Under the pieces are notes generated by a model. The model made no database searches and was not told the DNA's origin. It was given only the letters and a program-made list of their open reading frames with translations. Shown one piece after another: positions 22,678 to 35,400 of a stretch of DNA of 64,000 nucleotides. This stretch comes from Rotaria socialis. Lineage: Eukaryota; Rotifera; Eurotatoria; Philodinida; Philodinidae. The stretch lies in the NCBI GenBank assembly GCA_905331475.1, contig CAJNYU010000002.1:1-64000 (forward strand), given 5' to 3'. Position 1 is the stretch's first letter, and each line of letters begins with the position of its first letter. The position numbers and the translations under genes were made by a program.

Positions 22678-24877
22678 AGAAATTTTAGTCAGAGAATGAT
22701 TATTTCATTTATTGCCAAAATTATTCATCTAGATAGAACAAAAAATGAAAAATATGCAAACTCAACCCCTGTGCTTAATTATTTCTATTCATACGAGATT
22801 GCTTCGATTGACAGAGCAATGTGCAGATTTGTTTTTTTTCTTGTATCCGATTGTATAATATTTAAATATCTATGATATGGAAGATATTTAGAATGATTTT
22901 TCAGATACCATATCTGTATGTTCTATAACCTGCTGTTTCAACTTAAATGAATCCAATTAATTATCTTTGCTAATAAAATTTTTAAAAAAAGAATATTTCT
23001 CCAAGAGTTTTCATTTGTTGGATAGATCCTAAAGAATATTGGTTTTACATACAGATAACCTCTCTTCAGTTAGATTCATGCAAAGAATAACTGAAAAAAT
23101 AGATTTTACAATATATGATAGTAACTATAAAATGTTCAGAAATCGACTATTAAAAATCTAAGTAATAATTTAAAAGAAAAAGTTTTTTTTTTGAGTTGAA
23201 ATCAATGTCTTTGTCAAATAGATTGGTTTGTCATTTTCTATTCAAGTTGTCAAAGATTCCTAAATTTTCGAATAATTTGTCTGTTCGCAACAGTTTCTTG
23301 TTCATCTAATTATTGATGTGGTAATGATGTGCCGATTCGTTTTGTTCAATACCACTAGAAGACACTATCCAAGAAGTTGTATTGCCAAATAATTTAAAAG
23401 ACACCTCATAATCAAAGAAAAATAACCTTTTAATTCAAAACTCCTTCCTTCATCTGTACGTTCAACTCTTTTACAAATGCAAACGAATCATTGTCGGTAA
23501 AGCTCATGATCAATAAAAGATACTTGAGTAAATATTTTTCAGTTATTTATGTCGAAAAACTTCACTCCTGTATGAATACAGCAAAGATTTTACTTGAACG
23601 TTGCACTGATGCTTTGTTTTAAAAAGAATGATGTCAACAAATGATTACGTGAATGAAATTCATATGGATTTCACAAAAACGAATAGCATTTCTTTTTCCT
23701 ATTATTGACTGTTAGCTATTAAACGATTATATGCATTGTCAGTGATTCATTTTTGTAACTTCCGTTAACGAATATATTCGAAAAGATAGTATTTATAAGA
23801 TTGAAGAATCTAGAATTCCACGCAGCTTTGTCAATAGAAACTAAAAACGTGGGCATCTCTAATTTGAAACTGTAGGTGGAATATGCGCGTCAACAACAGC
23901 ATAATCCAAAGATTCGTTTACAGATTTTCTTGACTTCGAGTCCTACATCAGCTTTGTTATTCGTATTATCGATCTTTTTATTATTCACTGGAAACAAACG
24001 AATAGATATTTAAGGTGCTATTTTAACTGAACAATAAATTATATTGTCGAACTCTTGACAACCTGCGTTCAACGAACAAAAGCCTGCGCCCGATAAGTGT
24101 AGGAGGCTATTGTCTGCTGTTTTTATGAAGATATATACGCAGATATGAATTCCCTGTGTTTTACACTTTAGGGTCTTTCATAGTTTCAGCTAAACAAATA
24201 TTACCATGTCTCCAAGCTATCTATGACATGTTGCGAGCTCATTATTTATATTCTTTCTTGTGTCCTTGATCAGTTCTACTAAATTTTAATATTAAACGTA
24301 TTAGCCGTTTAGTTTCTTCGGTTCAACACATGAATTTTGTTAAAACCGATGTATCTGATAAATCAGACGCCAATAACAAAAAATTACATGAATAAAATAT
24401 CGACTGTATACACTTCATGCCTACTATCACAAGAAAAGAAATGTAGCCCATTGAATAGTATACCGACATATATGATAAGATTTGCCGATCTTCTAAAAAA
24501 CTCTATTTCTATCCCCAAGAAAAACTGTCTTGGGCTAATTGAATGGATGTTCGATGGTGTAAAATGTCAAGTAAACAATTAAGTATTTTTTTCAAACTTT
24601 ACTATAATCATTTGATTTGATACAACTGATTGTTTCAAGGTAAATTTCTGAACATGAGATCATAAGAGTACTCGTTCGAGTATACGCCAGACTAGCTAAT
24701 TAATAATGTACAGATAATAAATCAAACAGAGTTCGTTTTATTATTTTTATTTCAAAGCAAAATCTCCCCTTCGATAACGCTCTTGATTATTTTTAAGTTA
24801 CCGTGATAGAACAAAACTACCAAAGGTTATATATTTCTTGAAATCAAGTCACGCATTTTCGTTAAGCTGTTCAATAG
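22678..24877. other. Gene-free stretch
   Basis: AT-rich. Open frames such as the one near 24337-24582 lack splice partners or recognisable motifs. It includes the 3' flanks of the membrane-protein and neuropeptide-type genes, which converge here. Confidence 0.5.
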
Positions 24878-25265
24878 TTAACGTCGTCCTGGCATTGCCC
24901 AAAGTCCTTGAAGACTGTGACCACCATGGAAATTTCCTGCTTCTCCAAAATATTTATTCCGTCTTTCTTCGTTGCCAAAATACAAGCCACTTCGTAATGC
25001 TTTTTTGGTCTTCAATGTCAAAGGATTACTTCGTTCAACTAGATCATTGTCATGAAGGGCGCTGTTTTCGTTGCTAGAATTTTCTTCTATGTCATTCAAG
25101 TAAGCTGACACTGCTGGCCAAGAATCAGATACAACTGTTGCTCGAGCCCAACATGAAATAAATAACTATTGAAAGAAAGAAATATTCAATTGATGACAAT
25201 ATTATATCTAGTTTACTAACCTGCATAACTATAGCAGCGGTAAGGATGTACTGATAAAAACGCAT
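24878..25265 (-). CDS. Secreted peptide-hormone/neuropeptide-type precursor
   Basis: Two exons in transcript order, 25265-25221 and 25165-24878, phase 0, giving 110 aa. The N-terminus MRFYQYILTAAIVMQLFISC followed by WARA is a typical signal peptide, split by the intron. There are then two dibasic sites, KK before ALRSGLYFGNEE and RR before NKYFGEAGNF, and the chain ends in LWAMPGRR-stop. A C-terminal Gly-Arg-Arg is the classical signal for cleavage and amidation, predicting a roughly 24-residue peptide ending in ...GLWAMP-amide. The mature region has no cysteine. I do not recognise the peptide family; GLW recalls cnidarian GLWamides only superficially. A TATTTATA on the minus strand lies about 80 nt upstream. 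Confidence 0.72.
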
Positions 25266-25340
25266 GGTGTTGATCACACTAATAATATGTGTTGATGCTG
25301 AATGAAATTAAAATAAAGTTTCCTCTGATAGTTACACGTT

Positions 25341-25348
25341 TATAAATA
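25341..25348 (-). promoter_or_regulatory. TATA-like element of the peptide-precursor gene
   Basis: Minus-strand TATTTATA about 76-83 nt upstream of the ATG. The spacing suits a core promoter with a short 5' UTR, but the background is AT-rich. Confidence 0.35.
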
Positions 25349-28050
25349 CTCCGATCGGTGCGACGTCAACAAATAAAATCAAGAATCAATCTCTATTCTC
25401 TCTCTGTTTCCGAATTTTACAAGGAACAATATTAAAAGAACTATTACAATGATATCCATTGTAATTGTCTATTAAGCCTTAAGTGCACTATGTCTTAGCG
25501 TTGACGGCATCAATCAAATTTTTTGTGTAGGATTTAAAAGACTAAAAACAATAATAAATTATTCATCTGCATCTCCCGTGCGCGTTGTGTGATTGAACCA
25601 AGTTACAGATAATTGTTTTTTAGTTCTCAGGATAAATCAATTGGCGGTATAATGCAAAATTGTTGTTTTTACTCTGTTTGAAACAATCGCATTGTTTGAA
25701 AATTTAACACCGTGGAACATTTAACTGGCAAACAAACTTTTTCTGAGATTCTATTAAAGTTTCATTGTGAATAAATAGAGGAAGAATTGCGTCTATCCAA
25801 ATCGCAACTATGGCAGTCTTCTTACAATAACCAAATTCCAGTATACGGGAAAATCTTATACAATGAAAAGTTATTCCAGTTTGATAGTATGAATTCGCGC
25901 GAATTGTATCAATAGACAAGCTTTGCAACTCGACGAAGCGAACTAGCTTGGTGTTTGGCGTCCAATAAAATTCGAGTCATTTATTTACACACTACAGAAA
26001 AAAAACTGGGATGCAAAATTTTCCGCACCAATTCTTTTCGCCTTGATAACGAGATCCATAGAAAGAAAAATACGGTTTCCATATCTGTCTGGAATCAAGA
26101 GTATTCATCCTGTCAACCAACCATTGAAAATTTTAAGATAAATAGAATCCATACGTAAAATGGTTCATTAGCTCTATTGATTAAAATTAGTACAAGTCAA
26201 CTTTCATTTCATTTTTAAAGAATGCTAATTTCAACGGATTGTGTTGTCTCTATGACTTTAGGCTACACAGTGTATAATTTGCATCTTTTATTGCATAAAA
26301 AAATGATTCAAAATTTCAGTCTGATATATAAGACTAGAGAGCCGTAAACATTGTTACGAGATGAGTATCCAGATCGAATCACATATTCCCACTTATCTTC
26401 TTTCAAGAAACTTGAACAATAGTAAATACGATTTTCATGTTTTTAACTGAATATCATTGAGTTGATCAAATGATATTAACCTTGATATATCATTTTTTGC
26501 TGCTGTAATATTATACTTCATGTCAACGATTGTGCTTACGAGACTTGCAGTATTTATTTACAATGCGTTCTTTAAATTTATGTTCACATATTTAATAATT
26601 CTATAAGTTACTTATAACGATTTCTTTACCACGTCATATTTAGCTATTGTATCCTTGAAACCATCAATCACATTCTCCTTGTTGCTCTCATTTCCTCGTA
26701 TTACTAACAATAATATCTTTGCAAATTAAAAGTGCTTCTTATTCATCGAGATTATTTTATAATTTCATTCGATTAGATTCATGAAAAATACGTTTGTTAC
26801 ATATCAAAAGAGCAAAAAAATGGAGTTCGTTCAGAATCAGAAGATTGGCTATTATCTGTGCTACTACAATAATTGAGAGTTATATCCAAATTTTGTTGTC
26901 TATCATTTTAAGTATCACTCTTTTTTCTCTCCGTTACACGTCTAATTCCTACCCCGGGTCAGCAATGCAGGTCAATTCCGACAGAAAATCGATTGAATAT
27001 GAAAGTCAGAGAATGTTTTCCAGCAACTTCCTACTTCTTTTTCTAATAAGAAAAAGGCGTAAATTATCGGGAGAAAATTCGAAGCGTTACTAGGTCGGAA
27101 CATAACGTCCACCGCAGCCGTGATTGTGAGAAAAATATTTGTGTTTCCTTTACGTTGCTATTTGATTTAGCAGTTCCAAACCTTATGAAAATAAATTAAA
27201 TGATTAGTATGAAAGAATTATGCGGAGACAAGTAGTAGCTTTACTTAAAGAGTTACTTGTATCTCGGAATGAAGTTTGTGCTCGGAGAATATATTACTTC
27301 TTGAAGTTGCTTGATATTTTGTCTTAAACCCAAACAAAATTGGCAACATCTATACTGCAAAGAGCGAAAAATCCGATTTTATCTAACCGTCTATCCAACC
27401 GTATTGTAATGAGTAAATATTTTGTATCAAGATTTTTGTGCCATAGCCTATGCGGAAATCTTACTTTGAAAGTCGTAGGGCATAACAAGAAAAACGACCT
27501 TGCTGGATTTATTCGCGGCACTACTTTGACATTTGAAATCATTGTTTTGTTGTTATTTAGATTCGATTCTATAGCTTAACTTTGACCGTTGTGCTTTGTT
27601 TTCGATTTAGCAAATTTTCTTGATTTCTTCTTTTTACTATTAAGAATACTAATGATAAGAAAATGAACGACCTTTTCATTCAAAAACAATGTTGTAACAC
27701 GTTTTTGTTTTGTGTTTTAAATCCATATTCATGCAAGTGAAAAAATTTTAAATCTAAAATATGTGGGATAAACATTTTTTCTTTCATTTCATAATCAGTA
27801 TAAGTAGAGTGTCGAAAGGTCAAGCCAATGACTTAATTGTGGCTTCTTCGTATACTTGTGTTTACGCCTTCCAAATTGTGGTAAAAACGACGTTCTTTCA
27901 CGTACATAACTAATCCTCATGAGAACAAGGCAAAAACCGTCTAGATATAAACGTCGTCTCTAGAACCTGAAATCTTTAACATTCTTGTTTTTTATTAGTC
28001 TCTATTCATTTACATCAATCAGTTTTCAAGAGACTTTGAAAATAGAAAAC
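25349..28050. other. Gene-free stretch
   Basis: No gene recognised on either strand. Frames at 26794-27093 and 27324-27579 have no motif or splice context. Confidence 0.5.
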
Positions 28051-29245
28051 ATGCATATTAGTCTAGTACTTTTATTTTGTGTTTTTATTGTTGCGATTAA
28101 TGCAGCTGCAACTAATATAACAGGTCGTGTTGACCAAGTTAACGCTGTACATCTTACACCGAAAGCAGCAGTAGGAAAATCACCTTATGATTATTTACGA
28201 GCTGTTAGTGGTAAAACATCATGTACCACCGGACCATGTCCATTTTGGGAACGACATGGACGTTCATTTGTATCACTTCGATGTTACGAACAACAATACA
28301 AAGAATGTACTTGTCTTCATCGTCTGTGCTTCAAATCATGCATGTTTAAACGTGAAACCTGCAATCAAGAAATGGCTTCATGTTTACGACAAATATGTCC
28401 ACGATGTTTGCCGGCTTCTCAACTGGCTATTTGTAAAATATACGATTCAACGGTTGGACAAGTGGCTAAAGCACTCTCAAAATTTACTTGCTATTCATCC
28501 TGTCCTATGTTGATGAATAACAGCACCAACAGTAATTTTTCTCGGTGAATGTTTTCGACAAAAATTAATTCTCTTTATTTTTTTTATAGATAAACCAACT
28601 GCTAAACCAGGAACAACAACTCGTAAACTAGCAACAACAACTCGTAAGTGATTATTATCTTTTTATTTCTGCCATTTGTATTTTATCAAGAACCACCTAT
28701 CAATAATATGCGACCAATAGAAAATGGAATGGCAACAATACGAACAAATCAAGCAGGTTAGTTAAATATTTCATACGCTTTTTTTGTAATAAAACAATTC
28801 TATTTATGCTTTGGAATTCAATCAGTAAATTCAGCAAATGGTAAAGAAATTCTAAAATAAAGTTTTATTTGAAGAAAATGACTATATATATATATATACA
28901 TTTATTTAGGTCGTCCAAAAAATGCAGTTGCTTCAAAAAGTAATGGTGATATAAAATGTGTGATAATTGATGAAAACAATTTCTTAATTTTATTTTAGTC
29001 GGCAACAAACCAAATAGTGCAGCTCCAATGAATACAAATGGTACAGATATATTTTTTTAAAGATAATAAATAAAGATTAGTCTGACTTGAACGAAGTCCC
29101 AGGAAATAATTCACCTGTTCTAGGTGCACGTCCTGGTAACACTCTTCCAAACACTATCGACAACATCATTAATGCCAATCGAGCTCCACAAATACCACGT
29201 CAAGAAACAGAAAGTAGTTTCGACTCCTCGAACACCAACTACTAA
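28051..29245 (+). CDS. Secreted Cys-rich protein with low-complexity tail on micro-exons
   Basis: Exons 28051-28531, 28590-28643, 28691-28756, 28826-28840, 28910-28945, 28999-29040 and 29124-29245 join in phase, each ending in a G or A that completes the next codon; 271 aa in this reading. The start MHISLVLLFCVFIVAINAAA is a signal peptide. The body carries 14 cysteines in a compact pattern (KECTCLHRLCFKSCMF, CLRQICPRC), suggesting a disulfide-rich secreted domain of unknown family. The tail is Thr/Asn/Pro-rich. The last exon has a problem: a +2 frame from about 29213 (VVSTPRTPTTKRQVSTARTT) is clearly more protein-like and runs to 29299. A short unseen intron, a sequencing error or a frameshift may therefore lie near 29210. 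AATAAA is at about 29366. Confidence 0.7.
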
Positions 29246-30273
29246 ACGTCAAGTTTCTACTGCTCGTACTACTACAAAAGTTCCAAGGAAACCATAAAAT
29301 TAACTTTGAACGAAAAATTCTCGTAAACACATATAACAATTTGCCTCCTTTCTTTCTCTATCTAAATAAAAACAATTTTCATCGAATTTTCAAATATTTA
29401 TCTTATTATTTTATTTTATTCGTATTGTTGCATACTTATACATATAAACGTGCATAAACATTTTCTTATAATAAATTAAAAGAAACCATCGAAGCGTTGA
29501 CGCAGTAGTGAATGCGCCCACGCTTTCACGCGTCATCCTTCTTTCCAATCTATGTCGCTTTTTTTCTAACCTTGCGCAAATTTGTTGCACTTAGGTAGGC
29601 AGTTGTACATGCATAATATATACATTATTAATCGTGTATGTTGTTTCGCGCTATTCCTGATATATAAAATCGTACAAGTCATGGTTTTATTTTCTAAATG
29701 TATCATTATAGTCAACAGAAATTAGCACTATCGCGAGCTGCTTGCTGACGTGTGACGCGTTCTTCTCTTGCCTTTTTTTTGGGTATTGTATAATTTATCA
29801 TGCCTTTTTCTCTTTTCCTCGTTCTCTTCTCCCCCTCTCTCGCTCTCTCTCTCTCTCGCTCTCGTTTGCTCTCTATAGTACCTTTTGCGATGGATGTATA
29901 CACTGTAGAGATAGATATACGACATAGTGGTTGCTTTTACTTCATTCAGTATCAATAAGAAAGAAGGAGAGAGAGGAAGAGAGAAAGAGAAAGAGACAGA
30001 GAGAGAGAGAGAGACATTCGGAGGACAGCAGAGGGAAAATAGACAGTAAGAAAATTAAAACAGCCTTACAGAAGCTCATCAAGATAGAGAAAAGGGCTTT
30101 TTTTGTATTTCTTTTTTTCCTATTTTTTTCTCTTTCTCTCTTATGTTTTAAGTCCAGTTGTTTGTTTGTTGTTGATCATCAGCATAATCATTGAGTTCTT
30201 TATAGTTGTTGTTTATATCGAACGCTTTTATCTTATTCTAGAAAAGTAATAGACCGCCTGCTGATCTGCGGCT
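29246..30273. other. Intergenic with purine/pyrimidine microsatellites
   Basis: Contains a CT-rich tract at about 29824-29865 and a GA-rich tract at about 29962-30015, which face each other and could form a hairpin in single strands. The 5' flank of the gene at 30274 lies here. No gene supported. Confidence 0.6.
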
Positions 30274-30854
30274 ATGCTTCAACATTCGGACGGATTTACC
30301 GGATCACGACCACGTGCGTAAAAACAAACAATTCATCTATTTAGGTTTTTTCTTCTGAACATATCGATTATCTATTTTTATAGAATATGTGCCTAGTTCT
30401 CGTGGGGCACGTGGTATCTATCGTTCATCTTATGTTCGACCAACAGGTGGCTACAGAGCACCACTTCGACCAAGAGGTGGCTACAGACCACCCCTTCGAC
30501 CAGTAGTACCAGCTGGTTCAGGACCCGGTGGTGCTGGTCTTCTTGCAGCCATTCTTGGACCCATTGGTGGTCTTACTGGCTGTTTATGCTGTCTCAATAC
30601 AATCGGTATTTGGGGTCTATTTATCACGGCCATCCCATTGACTGTCTTTATCAGTAAGTTCTTATTATTATACATATATATGTATATATATGTTTCTTTA
30701 TAAATTTCTCTTAAAATCTATTCCAGGTAAATGGTTACAAGCTTTTAAGAGTCGCAATGGTCAAAACGGCGCCGAAGAACTTGTTGCTCCACATATGCTT
30801 CTTTTAGTAGTGCTCGTATGTTCGTTTTTGTTCACGTTCATGCGTCGCTCATAG
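30274..30854 (+). CDS. Small membrane protein A, tandem family of unknown function
   Basis: Exons 30274-30313, 30384-30653 and 30727-30854, in phase, 145 aa. The N-terminal half is Arg/Pro/Gly-rich with two near repeats (RPTGGYRAPLRP, RPRGGYRPPLRP). A hydrophobic block follows: LGPIGGLTGCLCCLNTIGIW, then GLFITAIPLTVFI. After a short polar link (KWLQAFKSRNGQ) comes a last hydrophobic helix, HMLLLVVLVCSFLFTFM, ending in RRS. Likely two or three membrane spans with a Cys cluster at the interface, possibly lipidated. Gene B at 32170 repeats the membrane part. No family recognised. Confidence 0.75.
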
Positions 30855-32169
30855 ATCACTAAACGACGACTTGATCTTTCTACTATCGAAGGTGTTATTT
30901 CTTTAATATACAAACACAACAAAATGGCTTGACTTTTTTTGTTCATACTTTTTTCTTTTGCAACACAACGAATTTTAATTTCTCGTCTTTTTTTCTCTCT
31001 TTTCTTATTGACGAAACCACGGAACGCGCGCGCGATACGCATCATTTAATTTTTTTTCTAAAACAGCAAAAAAACATGACAACGACGATGACGACGACGA
31101 CGACGACAACAACAATCTTAATTCATGTGTAATCCAAATAGCAAACGTGGCCGATGCTCAATGTTTTCTTTTCGTTTTTTCTTCTATGCCATCTTTTTAT
31201 TTATCTAAATTTTTCTGTTTTTTTCATGTCCCTATATCACCAATAATATTCAAATAAATATTCGGACGCCACTTTATCGTTTAATATAAAATTAAGAGCA
31301 TGCAAAAAAATCATATGCGACACATTACTCGCTTATTATCATTGTCGTCATCAAAATGACCTTGAATAAATCACTTTGTTTGACAAGATTAAAAAACTTC
31401 TTCATACTAAATGCAAATCTATGTGTTTATTTATCCATATTTTCTACGAGATATTTTCCTGCTCTCTATTTAACAATCTCATGTATTGATGGTGTGTGTG
31501 TGTGTTTCATTTTGTCATGCATGGTTTCCGCACCATATTCTTGTTCGTTCTTTTTGAGTTTGTATTAATATGTACTATATGTTTCTATCGATGATATTTT
31601 TTTTCTTTTTCTTGTCCTGTATATTTTTTTGGAAGGGTTTGTAGTCGTATATGTACACGGTTGAATAGACACATAAATGAGAAAAAAAACCTCATCTTTG
31701 ATTTTTTTCAGAAGCACTCACTAAGGTAGATACTTTGAATGCAATATTACCTTGAGTCGATAGATATGCCTGACAAAAAAAAAAACGAGAGGAAAAAAGT
31801 GTAGATATGAGAAAGAGAGAGAGAGAAACTTGTATTGCCCACCTCTATATGACGATATTCAAAGGGAGTAGGAAGCTCTTCTATTCATATAGGTAGTTAA
31901 GCTACATGAAAACAAACTTATTTTTCTCATATTTTTTCTTCTGCTGCTGCTTACTCTCTTTCTTTCTCTCTCTCTCTCTCTCTTTTTGCACCTCCTTTCT
32001 TGTCTATCAAAGCGTGTGAATGTCCATTTTCTGCTCGTACTTGCTAGTGTTAAAGAAAAAAAAACATACAGCCATGAAAACTGACCCTTACAGATGAATA
32101 ATATTTTTCTTTTTTTGTTATACTATAGATAACCGAGTGTGTGTGCGTGTGTAAACTAAACACTCAATA
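30855..32169. other. Intergenic between the tandem paralogues
   Basis: Many homopolymer T/A runs and microsatellites: (ACG)n at about 31081-31106, a (CG)n run at about 31025-31035, (GT)n near 31490-31505 and (CT)n at about 31966-31984. No coding exon was identified, though a first exon of gene B could be hidden here. Confidence 0.55.
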
Positions 32170-32498
32170 ATGGTTAATCCTTTAGCTGCTGCACTCGGCC
32201 CAGTCGGTGGCCTTGCAGCTTGTGCCTGCTGTCTACTTCTCGCTGCTATTTGGGGTCTTTTTGCCACCACAATTGCATTAGCTGTTTTTACAAGTACAGA
32301 TATTATTGTTTTCTTTTTTCTTTTTGAAATATTTCCTTCACATAATTTTGTTTAGAACAATGGGTTAATGCCGTTCGAACAGCAAACAGCATCAGCGGCG
32401 GTGGAGTACAGATGGTGTTCAGTCATGCTCTTCTCATCGGTATTCTTTGCTTATACGGCTATATTGGAATTCGCCGAACAATTCGCTCTGCCAATTAA
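32170..32498 (+). CDS. Small membrane protein B, paralogue of protein A
   Basis: Exons 32170-32293 and 32356-32498, in phase, 88 aa. The hydrophobic core LGPVGGLAACACCLLLAAIW then GLFATTIALAVF aligns without gaps to LGPIGGLTGCLCCLNTIGIW then GLFITAIPLTVF of protein A. The intron falls at the same place and phase in both. The link KQWVNAVRTAN and the last helix (SHALLIGILCLYGYIGIRR) also correspond. It lacks the Arg/Pro/Gly-rich N-terminus of A, unless an upstream exon was missed. The start ATG is chosen because it directly precedes the conserved block. Function unknown. Confidence 0.75.
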
Positions 32499-35400
32499 AC
32501 CCCAAACACCTTCATATATAATTTATAAAATTGTTGAAAGCGAATACAAAAGTGATATCTAAATATCAACAACAGCAGCAACACCTCTATTTTTGTTAAC
32601 ACTATGAACCACTACGATTATAAACAATAATAGTGATGATGATGACGATGATGATGATGATGATGTGCTTGTTTTTTTTACTCTTTTTTTCTTCTCATGT
32701 TTTTTTTCTTTTCCATTAAATTCACAGCCCATTGTGTAAAAACAAACAAGAAACTCATCATCAAATGCATTCTTTTGTTTTGCGCGCATCAATATAATTA
32801 TTCAGAATGAGACGAAGAAAAAAAGCTGATAGTTCGCCTAATAATAACTATTATTATTATCATCAAAAAAAATTGTCTATTCAGATTTATAAACAAAATA
32901 GTACATGAAGAAATATTTCGTTAGTTTACCTGCGGTAAAAACCAATCAATGGCAGAGGAGCAGTCTATTACCTGTGAAAAACATTTCATGGAAATGTGAT
33001 AGTGTTGCATCGAATAGATGTTCTGAAGATAGAAGGTAGTTTTTATTGATAAATTTTAACACATCTTGCACATATCTCAGATAATCTTAACGATGATCTC
33101 TCGGCTTAATTAAGTTATAAACGGTTATTACTGTGTTTTTCGTTTGTAACACGATAGTTTGAAGGGTAGCTTGTTTTTTAAACGTATACTCCTTTCATAT
33201 AACGACGTACGCACCTAATAAAACGTTTTAAATTCATGCTTTTAGTATATTTATTTTCTATTGAAAAGAAAATATGATCATTTTTCCTGTTTAACACTTC
33301 TTCATAAGCTTAAAAATAATTCATTTGGTGTTGACCAAATTTAATGTATCAATTTAGCTACACAACCACAGGGAAATAAATAATTCAAATCACCTCTAAA
33401 ACAGTGAATTACGATGAGTTCGGGTGGCTATTTGAGCTATTCTGTGATTTACAACAAGTTCGATTTATTTGCGATGACTTTGCATTTTTTTCAAATATTC
33501 GATAACGTCTTGTGAAGTCTTACATAATTCGATAAACCCGCTGTCTTTTGAATGTATCAAACACAAAACATGATATGTGAATATCTATCTTGCACTCGAT
33601 GTTACAAAAATCGGTCATAAAAAATACAGTTGAAATCTTTTATTCAAATTCGCATATAACGTTGATAACATTTGCAATGTATTTCGATGGGTTCATTGTA
33701 AGTGTTTGGAATTGAATCATTTTCAACAAAATGGTTATGTGACTTTGATATCACTTCTAGAGAACATTAAAATGCTTTTGTTTGTCCGAGAATAGATTTT
33801 CTTATTCTCATAAAAAGTCAACGTCGATTTAATATATCGTGTTTTGCGACTTGAAAAGACTGCTACAAATACACTATAGTTTTGTGTATTCAAAAAGTAA
33901 GTACACTCTAGATTCTGTCAGTATGTCCGTCTGTTAACACGATAACCTTTGAAAGCCTCATCCAATTGTCATGAAATTTTGTGCACAGAATGCTCTCATT
34001 AATATCTGAGTCGCGTTCGAAGATGAGAAGGGTCCGCCAAAAAAAACTTTTTTCTCAGAATTATTCACAGCATATATAAATCGACTCAGTTTCTGCAGTA
34101 CACACATAACAATCGGATGTAAATCCGATGTTTTCGCATTTATTTTAGGATAATAAACAGAATTTATGCATGCTCACACAAAAAAAAACATCATAATCTT
34201 TACAATAGAATTTTTCGATTTTAAAGTTCCTAAGATTAGCTTGTACTAAAACGTATAAAATCCAATTCTTTCTCTCGCAGAAATTTTATTGTAAAATATT
34301 TCGTTTACAAAAAATAAAACGCCAAGACATTTTTCATCAGATTAATTTCAAACGTTATTTATTTTCCCTATGAAAATAAACCTCAAATCCCATGACGTAA
34401 TTATGAACACATAATCGATGCATTTTATTTCGTGTGTGACTTTTAAATATATATTTATAACGAGCAGATCGAAAGTCACTTTGAATATTTGTCATCAAAA
34501 GAATGATCGCGTGCGTTCATTATTCTCATTCAGTAATAATTATAGCTTCTGTTTTCTAATCTGTCGTATGTTATGACATGCTGATTTTTCTCTTCACAAT
34601 GTGTTGTTGCTTTTTTTTTGAAGATCTTAGCTCGAGGCAACTATCATCCGAACAAACAATAAATATACATCTGTACCATTTCACCACACCCACTTGTTTC
34701 CTCTTTATTTTTAATGATACTCACTTCAACTTACTACGATATACTTATTATATATATAAACATTTATGTACATACTCATCAATTGCTTAAGCTATTAGAT
34801 TCACTGATTCATAAGTGGATTAATCTCTACAAACTGCCATATCGAAGTTTATGTTATAAATTTTTAGCGTATAAAAATTGACAAATCGATTTATTTAGAT
34901 ATACGGCACTATTCATGTAAATGAGACATGCGTGTTCATGACGATCTCTATGGAATATTATGTGTGTAGGCAAAGTCGATTAAAACTCGCCATGATCAAT
35001 GACAGAATAAAGAAAAGTCGCTTTGCTTTTTTTTCTCTATGAACTTGTCATGAGAGAATAGCGGAAGAACGATCGTACTAATTATTAGCCTACCCTGTTC
35101 ATTCATCTGGTTAACATATTTGTCAAGTCATGCTTCTATATCACTAAAATATCTATTTTCATTCAGGTGTTCAATCTCATGTGAGCTGATTGGCTGTGAT
35201 TAAGAGAATACTCATACAACCAGAAATAATAGAGAGAGAGAGAGAGAGAACGAGTCTATAATTTTTTAGATCAAATGTAAAAAGAAAAGAAAGAGAGAAC
35301 ATAAATTTGTGGCGGTTGATTGAGTCACTCATTCAATTGCTGTTCTGTATGTATTTTCAAGTCTCTTGAATTATCCATTATCGCGATAATACAGGCGGGC

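Noticed and set aside
29728..30194. Arg/Glu-rich and Ser/Leu-rich frames over GA/CT tracts
   Set aside because: Translations of microsatellites, not genes.
33900..34060. Stretch with TGTCCGTCTGTTAACACGATAA-like text
   Set aside because: It resembles wording I recall from dispersed genomic repeats, but no second copy lies in the window and I cannot search.
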